Below, in pieces: positions 12,961 to 24,900 of a stretch of DNA of 64,000 nucleotides. This DNA comes from Luidia sarsii. Its lineage: Eukaryota; Echinodermata; Asteroidea; Paxillosida; Luidiidae. The notes under the pieces were generated by a model that saw nothing but the letters and a program-made list of their open reading frames with translations, was not told the DNA's origin and did no database searches. Position 1 is the stretch's first letter. The number at the start of each line of letters is the position of its first letter. Location: positions 17,891,769 to 17,955,768 of the forward strand of contig OX465110.1 of assembly GCA_949987565.1 (NCBI GenBank), in the 5' to 3' direction. A program made the position numbers and the translations under genes.

Positions 12961-14180
12961 AAATTATTGAGTCTCCAGTCAAAGCTCTAGAAACTGCACA
13001 TTCAAAAATAAATACACGATATTTCGTTAATATTCATTTACAACACAAGTGTTAATATTTTTACCTTAGGATACAATAAATTTCCCATTGAAATGCTTAA
13101 ATTCAGATTATTCCATATTTCAAGGAAAGAGAACAAAAGAGAAGGAAGAAAACGCACTGGGTAATACTACACAGTTTGTCTAATGTGATAAAACCGTTCA
13201 ACGGTATGTACATGTGATTCAAGACTTCTGACGAACAAAACAGACCATTTAGACATTTTACCACTAATCCTCAGTAACTTGATTGTTTTCAGAGAGTATG
13301 TGGTAATATTCCCCCGTGTTCGACAATGCAAATGTATTCCTCGCACGGACAGATTTTTGTTTTCAAATACCCAACCTCAAAATCTAAAACAAAGAATCTG
13401 CTTTGGATCAGAAGAGAACGTCGGGCTAGGGGTGCTTAATTATGCCATCTTATTACCGATAATTGCAATTTTGATTTCTTTGAAGGACTTTCCTTTGAGG
13501 AGACTTTGAGGTGAAGTTCAGCGGATCCAACTTAAACAAAACAGTCTAGGGCAGTATTTAAATTACAATCCCAAGCACAACAAAGCTACATTATTAATTC
13601 TCTTCCAAAATCAATTCATATCCCACTTTTTGGTTTTCATAAAATCCGATGCTCTAACGTTGACACGTAAATACTGAGTAGTAAAATAAAAAATAGGCAA
13701 CGAGCCTGCTTGGATAGAACTTATTCAATCCCATTATGTGAATTATAAACATAATTTTTAGTAATCTGTGCGTTTCCAAAAATGGGAAATTTCTTGCCAC
13801 ACACAGCCAATGTGAAATCAGACAGTCCCTTTACTAGTCCTACAGCTCAAAATAAAGCAGACTCGTTTCCTAGCTTTTTTGCCATATTTTGGTTATTTCC
13901 ATTTAAATTAAATTTTTTTTCAAGTCTTTTGCGCAGGTCACAGCTTTCTGGCCAAGTTTCCACTACTCATAAAAAATGGTAGAGGTTCTTCGGATAAAAA
14001 CAAAAATTATACCATTTCCCCTTGCATAATACACAGAGCAGAACAGAAATACTGCTTCAATCTTTATTGGACTGTCAACACCAGTGGTGTCAATCTTTCA
14101 CACAGAATGGCGGTCAGTATTGCAAACGAAAAGACTGCTGGAATCAACTACCGGTACAGAAGTCTACTTCTAATTACAAC
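12961..14180. other. AT-rich stretch without recognised features
   Basis: No ORF, element end or RNA gene stands out. Confidence 0.4.
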
Positions 14181-14375
14181 GACAGTGATTGATAGTGACA
14201 ACACTAGAAAAGCCACACACTCATCTTGTGGAAGTTCTGTACAAAATACTACCTGTAGAGTGTCTTCAAATTGAAGGGTCGTTAAAGACGAGGCGACTTT
14301 GGGCAATTCAACCATGTGGCCTTAACATCCGAGAGGGGATTGGACTCCTTGCATGTTTACTAACAATATTTTTTT

Positions 14376-15115
14376 CAGATATGAGTGTACTGGGCATAGA
14401 ATCCCTTGGTCACCGTAGTGATGCTGTCCGTCTAAGCCGTGAGAAAATGTGGATGAAGCGTCTTCGGACTATTCAACCACATGGTCTCAACATCCAGGAG
14501 GGTAATGACTAACACCATGCAGCTTTCTGATAATCCTTCTTTTGTGTTCACTCCTTCACACTTCTCTCTTTGATCTTTCCCCCTCTTCTCACTAATCTCT
14601 ACCCTACTCCTTGCCATTCCCTCTGATCTGACCCTACAAGCTTCACTCTTTGTCCTTTGTTTCTCATCCGTGTCCTATTCACTCTCTTCCCCCTTCCTTC
14701 GTGTACATGTATCTGTGTTGTCCTTGTCACTCTGCCTTTAATAAAAGGTCCTGCTAGGATCGAAACGTCAGGCCCACTAAATTTTAAGATTTGCATTTTG
14801 GTTATTTTAGTCAGTAAGCAGTTTGCAACATTTTTGTATATCACCTTAAATATTTTTTTGTGTTCACTCCCCCACTTCTCTCTTAGACTCTTTTCCTTTG
14901 ATCTTTCCCCCTTTACTGCCTAATCCCTACCCTTCCCCCTTCCTTTGGCCCCACCCTACCAGCTATCCACTTTCTCCTTTGTTATCCGTGTCCCTGTTGC
15001 TCTCCCCTTCCCATTTGTTTTACCCTTTGAGAAAGGTCATGCTAAGATCGAAACGTCAGGCCCTCCTAACGTTTGACATTTGCTTTTGGTCAGTTTAGTC
15101 AGAAAGCAGATTGCA
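14376..15115 (+). mobile_element. Penelope-like element 3' end, two tandem 3' segments
   Basis: The coding end ([20 protein letters not shown], then [13 protein letters not shown] and stop at 14512) is followed by a CT-rich 3' UTR, a family 2 motif at 14737-14775 and the tail TTAGTCAGTAAGCAGTTTGC. A second UTR, motif (15024-15060) and tail follow directly. The tandem arrangement is as expected for Penelope-like elements. Confidence 0.8.
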
Positions 15116-15757
15116 ACAAAAAACGCAAAACCCCTTTCTATTATTTCTATTTATTTAATGTTTAATTAATTTTTTTTAATTTCTCAAGATGCAATTTTCG
15201 TTGAAAAGATGATAAATTGGGAATTATTTCGTTCTTGGGGCAACCATTCTTGTCGACAAATAAAAACAAACGTGAACTTTCTGCCAATGTCCCCAATTTG
15301 GTTTTAAATTATACTTCTCTAATTACAACGCTGGAGTTCTAACAAAACAATGAAGCCTGTTCACATACTGCAAAGACCCTGTCTGAAATACTGTGATCGG
15401 GGTACCGACGACAGTGCTGAAACACCTTGGAGACTGGGTGGGGGTTACCGGGGGAAAATCCACATTTCTCAGAAGTTCTTCAAAAGGAGTAGGCTGAGAT
15501 ACACCTGTTGTGGGCACTCTCTGAAATTGAGGATTTCTGAGGAAATATAAAACAAAACAAAGGGAAAGAAATCCCTTTTATAATTTGAGATTGTTTCATT
15601 TTTACTCACTTTCTTCATCAATTATCCCTATATTCTTTAAATGTGGTGAGCCTCATGAATCGGGTGAAAAATTCATGAATATTTAATTTCATTTAATTTG
15701 TAAGTGACCAACAAAGCCAGTTCCCGAAAATCCCTTTATGGCAATGTGGAAATTAAA

Positions 15758-15981
15758 TATAGGAAGGTTTGCGGTGAACACCATGTATCAGGTCTCTTAA
15801 AGGAAGGTTCTGAAATGGTTCTGAAAAGAACCTGAGGTTCTTTTCCTCAGGTTCCTCAGAACCTCAGGTTCTTTCAGAACCATACCTCTTCCTTTAAGAG
15901 ACCTGATACATGGTGTTCACCGCAAACCTTCCTATATTGATTCACCCACCATGCAAAGCCTTAAGTCTCATGGAATTTAAA
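15758..15981 (+). mobile_element. Fold-back element, family 1, with 12-bp TSD
   Basis: Inverted arms (GGAAGGTTTGCGGTGAACAC and its complement at the right) are flanked by direct 12-bp copies of GTGGAAATTAAA at 15746-15757 and 15982-15993. The centre lacks the hammerhead-like motif and has instead a short duplicated AACCTGAGGTTCTT palindrome. Confidence 0.72.
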
Positions 15982-16121
15982 GTGGAAATTAAAGCTGAGC
16001 TGGTGTGAATTGAATTGTATAAGACCGCCTTTGAGAAAGGATCAAAATGTCAGGTACCTCAAATGTTTGGAACTTCGGGGATTGGACGATCTGGATTACC
16101 TGTGAGAGGCCATTCTGCTTT

Positions 16122-16301
16122 TTACTGGCCGGCAAGTTTCAGCTGCACAAATTTCTCGGCCAGTCCCAGGGCCTCGTCGATGCTGGCCACTCGGTCCCCG
16201 GTGGCCTGGGCAGTCAGCTCCTTGCCGCCCCCTTTGCCGTTGATGACCGTGGTCACTTCCTTGACCCACTCGTTGGCCTTCAGCCCTCGACCCACCACGT
16301 C
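16122..16301 (-). CDS. AARS1: AARS1 coding exon 20 (terminal)
   Basis: Encodes [20 protein letters not shown] and then [15 protein letters not shown] through LKLAGQ, followed by TAA at 16124-16122. The glycine-rich NGKGGGK segment is typical of the AARS C-Ala domain. The acceptor CGGCAG (16307-16302) lies near the edge of a roughly 750-nt CT tract in transcript sense. Confidence 0.97.
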   Translation of the reverse strand, partial: DVVGRGLKANEWVKEVTTVINGKGGGKELTAQATGDRVASIDEALGLAEKFVQLKLAGQ

Positions 16302-19300
16302 CTGCCGCAAGAAAGAGTGATAGACACAGGGAGAGAGAGAAAGAGAGAGAGAGAGGGAGAGAGAGAAAGAGAGAGGGGGAGAGAGAGAGAAAGAGAGAGA
16401 GAGGGAGAGGGAGAGGGAGAGGGAGAGAGAGGGGGAGAGAGAGAGAAAGAGAGAGGGAGTGGAAGAGGGAGAGGAAGACAGACAGAGGGGAAACGAAGGG
16501 AGAGAGAGAAAGGGGAAGGGAGATGAAGAGGGAGAGGGAGAGAGGAGAGAGAGAGAGGGAGGGAGAGGAAGACAGAGAGAGAGAAAGAGAGAGGGGGAGA
16601 GGGAGAGGGAGAGAGAGGGAGAGAGAGAGAGAATGAGAGAGGAAGAGGGAGAGGGAGAGGAAGACAGACAGAGGGGAAACGAAGGGAGAGAGAGAAAGGG
16701 GAAGGGAGATGAAGAGGGAGAGAGGAGAGAGAGAGAGGGAGGGAGAGGAAGACAGAGAGAGGGGGAGAGAGAGAAAGAGAGAGGGGGAGGAAGAGGGATA
16801 GGGAGAGAGAGGGAGAGAAAGAAAGGGGAGAGAGAGGGGAAAGGAAGACAGAGGGAGAGGGAGAGAAAGGGAGAGATAGAGGGAGAGGAAGGGAGAGATA
16901 GAGGGAGAGGAAGGGAGAGAGAGGAAGGGAGAGAGAGAAAAAAAAGGAGAAAGAGAGGGAGAGGGAGAGAGAGCGAATGAGACAAGAGAGAGTGAGAGAG
17001 AGGACAAAGAGGGAAGGAGGGAGAGGGAGAGAGAGGGAGAGAAAGAGACAGAGAGAGAGAGAACCAAAACTTGATAAAGCGTCTTCTCATAAAGACTCCA
17101 GACAGCAGGCCAGAGCAGCTCAGCTCCTGAGCTGTGTTTGAGTTAGATGTCAGTTCAGGCAGTTCAGGCGATACGCCATTGTCAGTATTCAGTATTTTTG
17201 GGGGTTTTAACAGATAAAAATGAGCAGTTTGAGATACCTGTTTGTCATAAAAGATCAAAAATATAAAATAATAAAAAGGAATAAATAATAGATAAAATCA
17301 CGCCATTTCTGGAAATCCAGAAATTTCCGGAAGTCTTACATCCCTGTCAATGTAAATCATGATTTTCTGTTTTATTCGTTTGCCTACGAACACAAATTTT
17401 GCGGAGAACACAGCGGTAGTCTATGTCCCGTCTTGGGGGGGCCCCGCAGCGTGAAAGGGCTAACTCCCCGTGGGGGCCTGAGAGGGGGGCTGGGCACCAT
17501 ACCTTGGGCACCTGGGCCATGCACAGGATTTTGCCGGCCTGCGGGTCCACGCTGAACAGGATGGCGGCGGTGCTTGGCGAGGCCGACTTGTACTCCTTGA
17601 GGGCGGCGTCCAGGGCCTTGCCGTTGGACCCCGCCTGCATGCGGGCCACCACGTAGGGGGCGTTGGGCGTGGCGGCTATCATCTGCTTGGCCGCCTCCTT
17701 GACCTACAAACGGCGGAGAATAGGCGACGGACCGTCTTAGATCTCAGAAAATCTAGGTCTTTTCATGTGCCAAGGTACAGAAAATGACCGGTGTGGTAGT
17801 AGCCCCATCCCTTACCTCACAAAACTGTTAAACCACCAGATTTACCACTAGTCCCTGCTGACTTCAGCTCTTTGCGAGACCTGGCAATATCTTGGTGCAA
17901 TAGCTTGGCGCAATATTCAATAATTTTTTGAAATAATCAAATTCGAGAATTACCTCTGAGAAATCAACTGCGTGTTGTTATTGATGCAATTTTGTCTACT
18001 AATTTATTTAATGAAATGTTGATTATTGTTTGTTCTTGTTAACCTTTTATTTGTGTTATTTCGATGATTTTTTAATGTAATATTCCATGTAATTCAGCTT
18101 ATAGCTGCGATTTGGTAATAATAAATAATAATAAATAATAATAAATAATAATAAATAATAATAAATAATAATAAATAATAATAACAACTGATGTGGACTG
18201 AGCATCTGTTGTTTTCAATTTTCTACAATCGAGAAAACTAACACAGTCACACCAAAATTGAAAAAGTGGCAAAGAAAACATTGACTGGACCGGGATTTGA
18301 ACCCGAGACCTCTTGGTTTTTGCAGGCCAGAGCTGCTTACCACCTGAGCAAAGAAAACATTGACTGGACCGGGATTGGAACCTGAGACCTCTTGCTTTTT
18401 GCAGGCCAGAGCTGCTTACCACCTGAGCAAAGAAAACATTGACTGGACCGGGATTGGAACCTGAGAACGCTGGTTTTTGCAGGCCAGAGCTGCTTACCAC
18501 CTGAGCTATCCAGCCCTCAGGTGGCGGCCTTCCCAAATAGTCCACTACCTTTGTCGGGAGGGGGGCATCGGTCAGAATTACATGCAATCATCTCCATCTC
18601 CAACCGTCACTCCCCCCATTTTTTTTTTTCATTCAGCTGCAAAAAGACAATTTGCTGCACATCTGGATGCAGTTTGGGGATAGCCTAATCTCTCCTGCCA
18701 TTGAGAATTAAGGCCCTGCAAAGGTTTGAAATATCAAGCCCTTTCAAGTTTGCACATTTTCTGCTTGGTATTTGTGTCACTGAAATCAGGAAAGCAGTTA
18801 CTTTAACATCCGGTAGAAACCCACATCCCAATGGACCTTTCCCATGAAATACGCAAATTAGACCTAGCGCATGCGCTTATCTAAATTGGTGGGCAAGCGG
18901 GCTGCCAACCAATCACAGTTTTCCACGGGCGTGCGCGCGTTCCTTCTCACTAACAGTTTGGCGTGCGGTCATTGGCTATTCAGCTTCTCCTACGGGCGTA
19001 TTTCGAAACCTGCACGCAACGCGCACTCGTTTGCCCACCAATTTAGTAAAGCGCATGCGCCAGCTCTTATTTGCATATTTCATGGGAAAGGTCCATTATT
19101 AGGCGGGTGTAGAAATTGTTTTTCGTATGTGCTGACCTGAAGGATTTTCAGTGGCAGTTTGCGTTGGGGGAAATGAGAAAGACGCCGGGCATCCTTACGT
19201 TCTGCACCAGGGCAGCCTTGGAGGCCTTGTCCATGTTGTCCATGATCTTCTTCTGGTCCTTCAGCTTGGCACGGAGCTCGTCCTTCTTCCACTGCTGCAC

Positions 19301-21362
19301 GATGGCCACGTTCAGGTCCTGTAAAGGAGGAGGACGAGGAGGAGGAGAAAAATAGTAAGTAGGTTTAGCATTTGGAAAGACAGGGTACCGGTGAAGACAG
19401 TGGAATGGTACCAGTGACAAATGATAAGCAGGTTCACTATTTAGAAAGATATGGTACCAGTGAAGACAATGATATGGTACCAGTGAAGACAATGATATGG
19501 TACCAGTGAAGACAATGATATGGTACCAGTGAAAAATGGTAAGTGTGTGCACAATGAAAGACAGGGCACCAGTGAATGGTGGTAAGAGGACGTCTACTCA
19601 CGTCTCCCAGCTCCACCACTTTCCTGGTCAGCTTCTTCTGGTTCGTGGTGCCGTTGTCTTGGATTTCCCGGGCCAGCTTATTGATGAGAGCCTCCAGCGT
19701 CTTGCCTCGACTCACGGCCTGCAAACACCGAGAAAAACCAACCAAATTGAAAAATAAAATTAAAAAATTAAAAATTTGGCAAATAAAAAAACTTTGTCCG
19801 GACCGGGACTTGAACGCGAGACCACTGCATTAATGCACCAGTGCTTTCCCGTCCGAGCTATCCAGCCCTTAGATGGTGGCCTTCGCTAATGGTCAACTAG
19901 TCTTTTCCGGGGTGGGGGTGCCAATAACTCTGTATCTCTCCAGGGATCACATCACTGCTTTCATTCAGATGCAAACAACCAATGATTGTAAACATGGCTA
20001 CAGCAGCTCAGGGGATTGCAGCTTTTTTTCAATTCAAATCAAACAAAGGAAAAACTTACTGGGAACTTTTGAACAAAATATGAGTGTACTGGGCACAGAG
20101 TCCCTTGGTCACCGTAGTGATGCTGTCCGTCTTAGCCGTGAGAAAATGTGGATGAAGCGGACTGCGGACTATTCAACCACATGTCTCAACATCCAGGAGG
20201 GTAATGACTAACACCATGCTTGCTTTCTGATAATCCTTCTTTTGTGTTCACTCGTCCACACTTCTCTCTTTGATCTTTCCCCCTCTTCTCACTAATCCCT
20301 ACCCTACTCCTTGCCCTTCCCTTTGATCTCACCCTACCAGCTTTACTCTTTGTCCTTTGTTTCTCATCCGTGTCCTACTCACTCTCTTCCCCCATTCCTT
20401 AGTGTACATGTATCGGTTTGGTCCTTGTCACTCTGCCTTTGAGAAAGGTCCTGCTAGGATTGAAACGTCAGGCCCACTAAATTTTAAAAAAAAATAAAAA
20501 ATTGCCAGCTATCCAGCCCTTATATTGTGGCCTTCCCTCACTAGTCTTTGCAAGGGGAGGGGGCCGCCAGTCAGAAGAATGAGGAGTGTCATATACTGTA
20601 CCAAATGCTTTTAACTCTAGCCCTGCCTGCAACCACACACTACCGCCACTGCGTCTGATACCTTCTCTGCGTCTTCACCGGTAATGGCCTGGATGCGTCG
20701 AATGCCCTTGGCGATAGCCTCCTCGCTGGTGATGACAAAGCAGCCAATGTGACCGCTGTTCTGCAGATGCCTGCAAGGCCGTCAGGACACGCCCACACAA
20801 ACTCGTTAAATATGCGGCGCTGCTGAATATGCAATATGCGTGGTAACTCGACGTTTTGACCAGTACATGTATGCTATGGCCGTCATCATTCTCCTGATGA
20901 CGGCCAGAGCATACTGGTCAAAACGTCGAGTTACCACTCAGATTCTTTTCAGAACCAAACCTCTTCCTTTAAGAGACCTTATACATGGTGTCACCGCAAA
21001 CCTTCCTATATTGATAGTCATGAGGGGTCTTTGTCGTAAGGTATTGCAAGACTTTGACACCTAAACGTATTGAGGAGTAGACAGAAAGATAGCAGGCTTC
21101 AGTTTCGAATTTATTTGGTTAGCTTTACAATGTCCATGCATCAGATGAAATTCCCTAACACAGGCATGCAACTCTTGAATTGTAAAAAAAGAGGCAAATG
21201 TCCGAATGAAACTGCGAGCGCGAAGCACGAAGCCTTTACGGTGTGTGGTTTGGGGCCTGCTTAAGGGCCCGGGAAAATTTTGGATTCTAGATGCTCTGTG
21301 GTGCATTCTGAGTAGTTTGTGACAACTTATGACTTTGATTAAAAAAAAATTAATAATAATAA

Positions 21363-21393
<31 letters not shown>

Positions 21394-21927
21394 AATGGCC
21401 CAATTAAATAAAACGCGGATCCGCGGACAAGTTGCATGCCTGCTAACAACAAATACCAACACTGTTTCATTGTTGCAAAGCAGTCTTATTTAAATCTGTG
21501 GACATGGAAGTATTCCGATCTTCCCAGAGTTATGTTGGGCCTTTTAGGCAGAGACTTACGTTCCTCCACAGAACTCGACCGAGGTCGTCGACCCGCCCGG
21601 TCCCGTTGGGTCGCCCACCAGCTCTTCCACCGGGATACCGATGGACACCACACGCACAGGGTCTGGGTAGACCTAGACACGCACACAGGGGAAAAAAAAT
21701 CAACGACCTCATCAGGCATGCAACTCTTGAATTGTAAAAAAAGAGGAAAATGTCCGAATGAAACTGCGAGCGCGAAGCACAAAGCCCTTACGGTGTGTGG
21801 TTTTGGGCCTGCTTAAGGGCCCTGGAAAATTTTGGATTCTAGATGCTCTGTGGTGCATTCTGAGTAGTTTGTGACAACTTATGACTTTGATTTATTATAC
21901 AAAAAATAAAAATAAAAAAAATTAAAA

Positions 21928-21959
<32 letters not shown>

Positions 21960-24900
21960 AACGCGGAAATCCGCGGATCCGCGGACAAGTTGCATGCCTG
22001 CCTCATACATTCCCAGCCCCTACAAAAAATTCGGTTCAAATTCGCCACGGACACAAAGGGATCAGCCGTTGATAAATGTTGGCATGAGCAAACCAAGCCG
22101 CTAAAACTAGAGGTCTAGGGTTGTAGTCCCGGTCCGGTCACATTTTCTTTCATTGCCATTGTTTAAAGGCCCTATACAACAATGGTAAAGGTCAAAAGAA
22201 TGCCACAGTTTGTGTGGTATACCATTAACCATTCAAAAACACAACTCCTGCGAAGGTTTTATCTCAAATGGTAACCTGAGAAAGAAAGTAGTTCTGACGA
22301 CCCTATTCCGCCGCCTACTCAGTGCTAAACAGTGCTTTGCCCGATGCCAAATGGAACAAATTTCAGGCAGCTCGGGCGGGATTCGAACACGCGACTCCCG
22401 CTTTCTAGTGCAGACGTCGTAGCAACTGGACCACCGAGCTGGTCGAGGTCATGTGGCGGATTCGATTTAATGTATAGCGGCGGGTACAGCGCTGCGATGC
22501 AATGGAAAGCAATGAAGGCGTTGGACAAGTTTTGGACTGTCTCTCTGGACTGACCTCATCGAAGACGGCGCGCAGTCCCTGGATGGCCTTGGCCTGGGCC
22601 AGCGGAGTGTTCATGGTGAAGATTCGGCCTCTCTTGGCAATCAGCTCGTTGGCTATGCGCTCCGTATCCTTCACCTGCTGCGTCGTCATGGCGCCCTGAC
22701 AAAGCATTAACGTACACAAATAAACCACTCTAATTCGCAAATGAGCTACGTTGGTAACCCTGAACTCAAGTGTCCTGGGAAAAGAAATCCTGAGAGAGGC
22801 GAACAGGCCAGGTACCAGGTGATATATCATGGCGCACTGACAAAGCATTAACGTACACAAATTAACCACTCTAATTCGCAAATGAGCTAGGTTGGTAACC
22901 CTGAACTCAACGGTCCTGGGAATAGAAATCCTGAGAGAGGCGCACAGGCCAGGAACCAGGTGAACTATCATGGCGCCCTGAAAAAGAATTTATGTACACA
23001 AATAAACCTCTCTAACGAGCTGATGAGCTAGGTTGGTAACCCTGAACTGTGTCCTGGGGAAAAATAATGAGAAAGGTGCAACGGCCAGGTACCAGGTGAC
23101 ACATCATGGCGCCCTGAAAAAGCATTTACGTACACAAATAGAACACTCTAATGAGCTCATTGGATCATTTTAAACATACATTGTCAGTTGTCTTTTAAGT
23201 TTACTGTGACAGCCGACCATAGTTTGCCAACCGCTGGTCGGCAGAAACTGCGGCCGTGACGTAGAAGAAAAAGAAAGGTCTGACACACTTCACCTTGGCG
23301 GTGAAGTCAAAGCGCAGCCTGTCTGGCGCCACCAGGGAGCCCTTCTGGTCAGCCTCCCCGAGGACTTGTCGCAGCGCGTAGTTCAGGACGTGGGTGCCCG
23401 TGTGGTTGTTCATCACGGGTCTCCTGCGCACCTGCCAGGAAAACATTTTGAAAACTTTTTTTAAGGCAACATTTTTTTTAAAGAGCCGTTTTTGAATTGA
23501 CTGCCAAATGGCGGTTACTTCTTGCCGGAAGTGAGTAGATTTCCTCGTTTGCCTTCATTCATTCTCCTGAAGACGAGCAGAGTATAGTGTTTGAAACATC
23601 GAGTTCCTCCGGTTCTTTTCAGAACCACACTTACTCACAAAAGAGAATTTACATGGTGTCTCCGCAAACCTATTTATCCTGATATTCTCACCATGCAAAC
23701 CTTCAAATCTCATTTGCCTTCATTCAGTTGATTCAGTAGTTGATATATGTGACCCAGCACAGCGACATGAGGAATATCCCACCAAAACACTTTTCGAGTA
23801 AACAACGCCTGAAGTCAAAGTATCTTCTCAATTCGATAAAAAATCAATTTTTGTTTTTTTGTATTTTCGGAAAGTTAATGTATTGGAGGATATTATGTTC
23901 AAAGGATTTTTCCGATATTCGTCTCTAAATGTTGGAAAACAAGGATTTCGGGGGAGTGTTTGTGTACTGTTTTCATGAAAATGTAAAGTTCCTGCCTTTT
24001 TGAATGGCCGCTTTCGAGGAGTTAGAATGGTGCTGCTATATTGTGTTTGGTACCAAATGAACGAGCGAAGTCCCCTTGTACTATTTACAACAAAGTTCAC
24101 ACGGAAATAGTTTTAATATCATTTGAAAGCTAATGGCATACTCTTTCACATCATTAGAAAATCTCAAAATCTCAAAAGTGGGGGTTATTCCTCATTATGC
24201 TGTGCCGGGTCACATATCAAACCGGTTGGTCTTCGCAGAGACCTGCTGGCGGTTCCAAACATGAGCCCTGTGTCTGTTGCAGTGTGCAGCAACTCGGCAC
24301 TGTTTATTTCCTTGACTTTTCTGAACTCGTTTCCGTCTATCCAATAATAATCAAAGCACGGATCAAGCGATCGGGGCTTACCTCGTCGATGGCCAACTTC
24401 AGCCGGTCCCCGATCTTGATCTTGCCGTCGAGGTCCACGGCAGACACCTTGCCGATGTGCAGGCAGTAGCCACCTTTGACCTGGACATTTGTAACCCTGA
24501 ACTCGATGTCCTGCAAACAAACAAACAAACCGCAGAGAGGTGCACAGGCAAGGTACCGACACGAGCGAAAATCCGAAAGGTTGGATGGAATCGTGGTTTG
24601 ACTGAGCATTGTTCTTTTGTACTCAAGTGGATTACTTTTGTTTGGCTGCTCACTGGAGAAAGGCATACGCATGATCTCAGACTCTCACCATCGATGGCCA
24701 CAGCAGTGTCAGGGGTCACGACGTCATGCCGTGCATAATTACGACACAAAGGTCAATCAGAAAAATAGGAAAACAATCCGCGTCTGCACAACGTCTGCCT
24801 TTGAGAAAGGTCCTGCCTTTGAGAAAGGTCCTGCCTTTGTGGAAGGTCCTGCCTTTGAGAAAGGTCCTGCCTTTGTGAAAGGTCCTGCCTTTGAGAAAGG

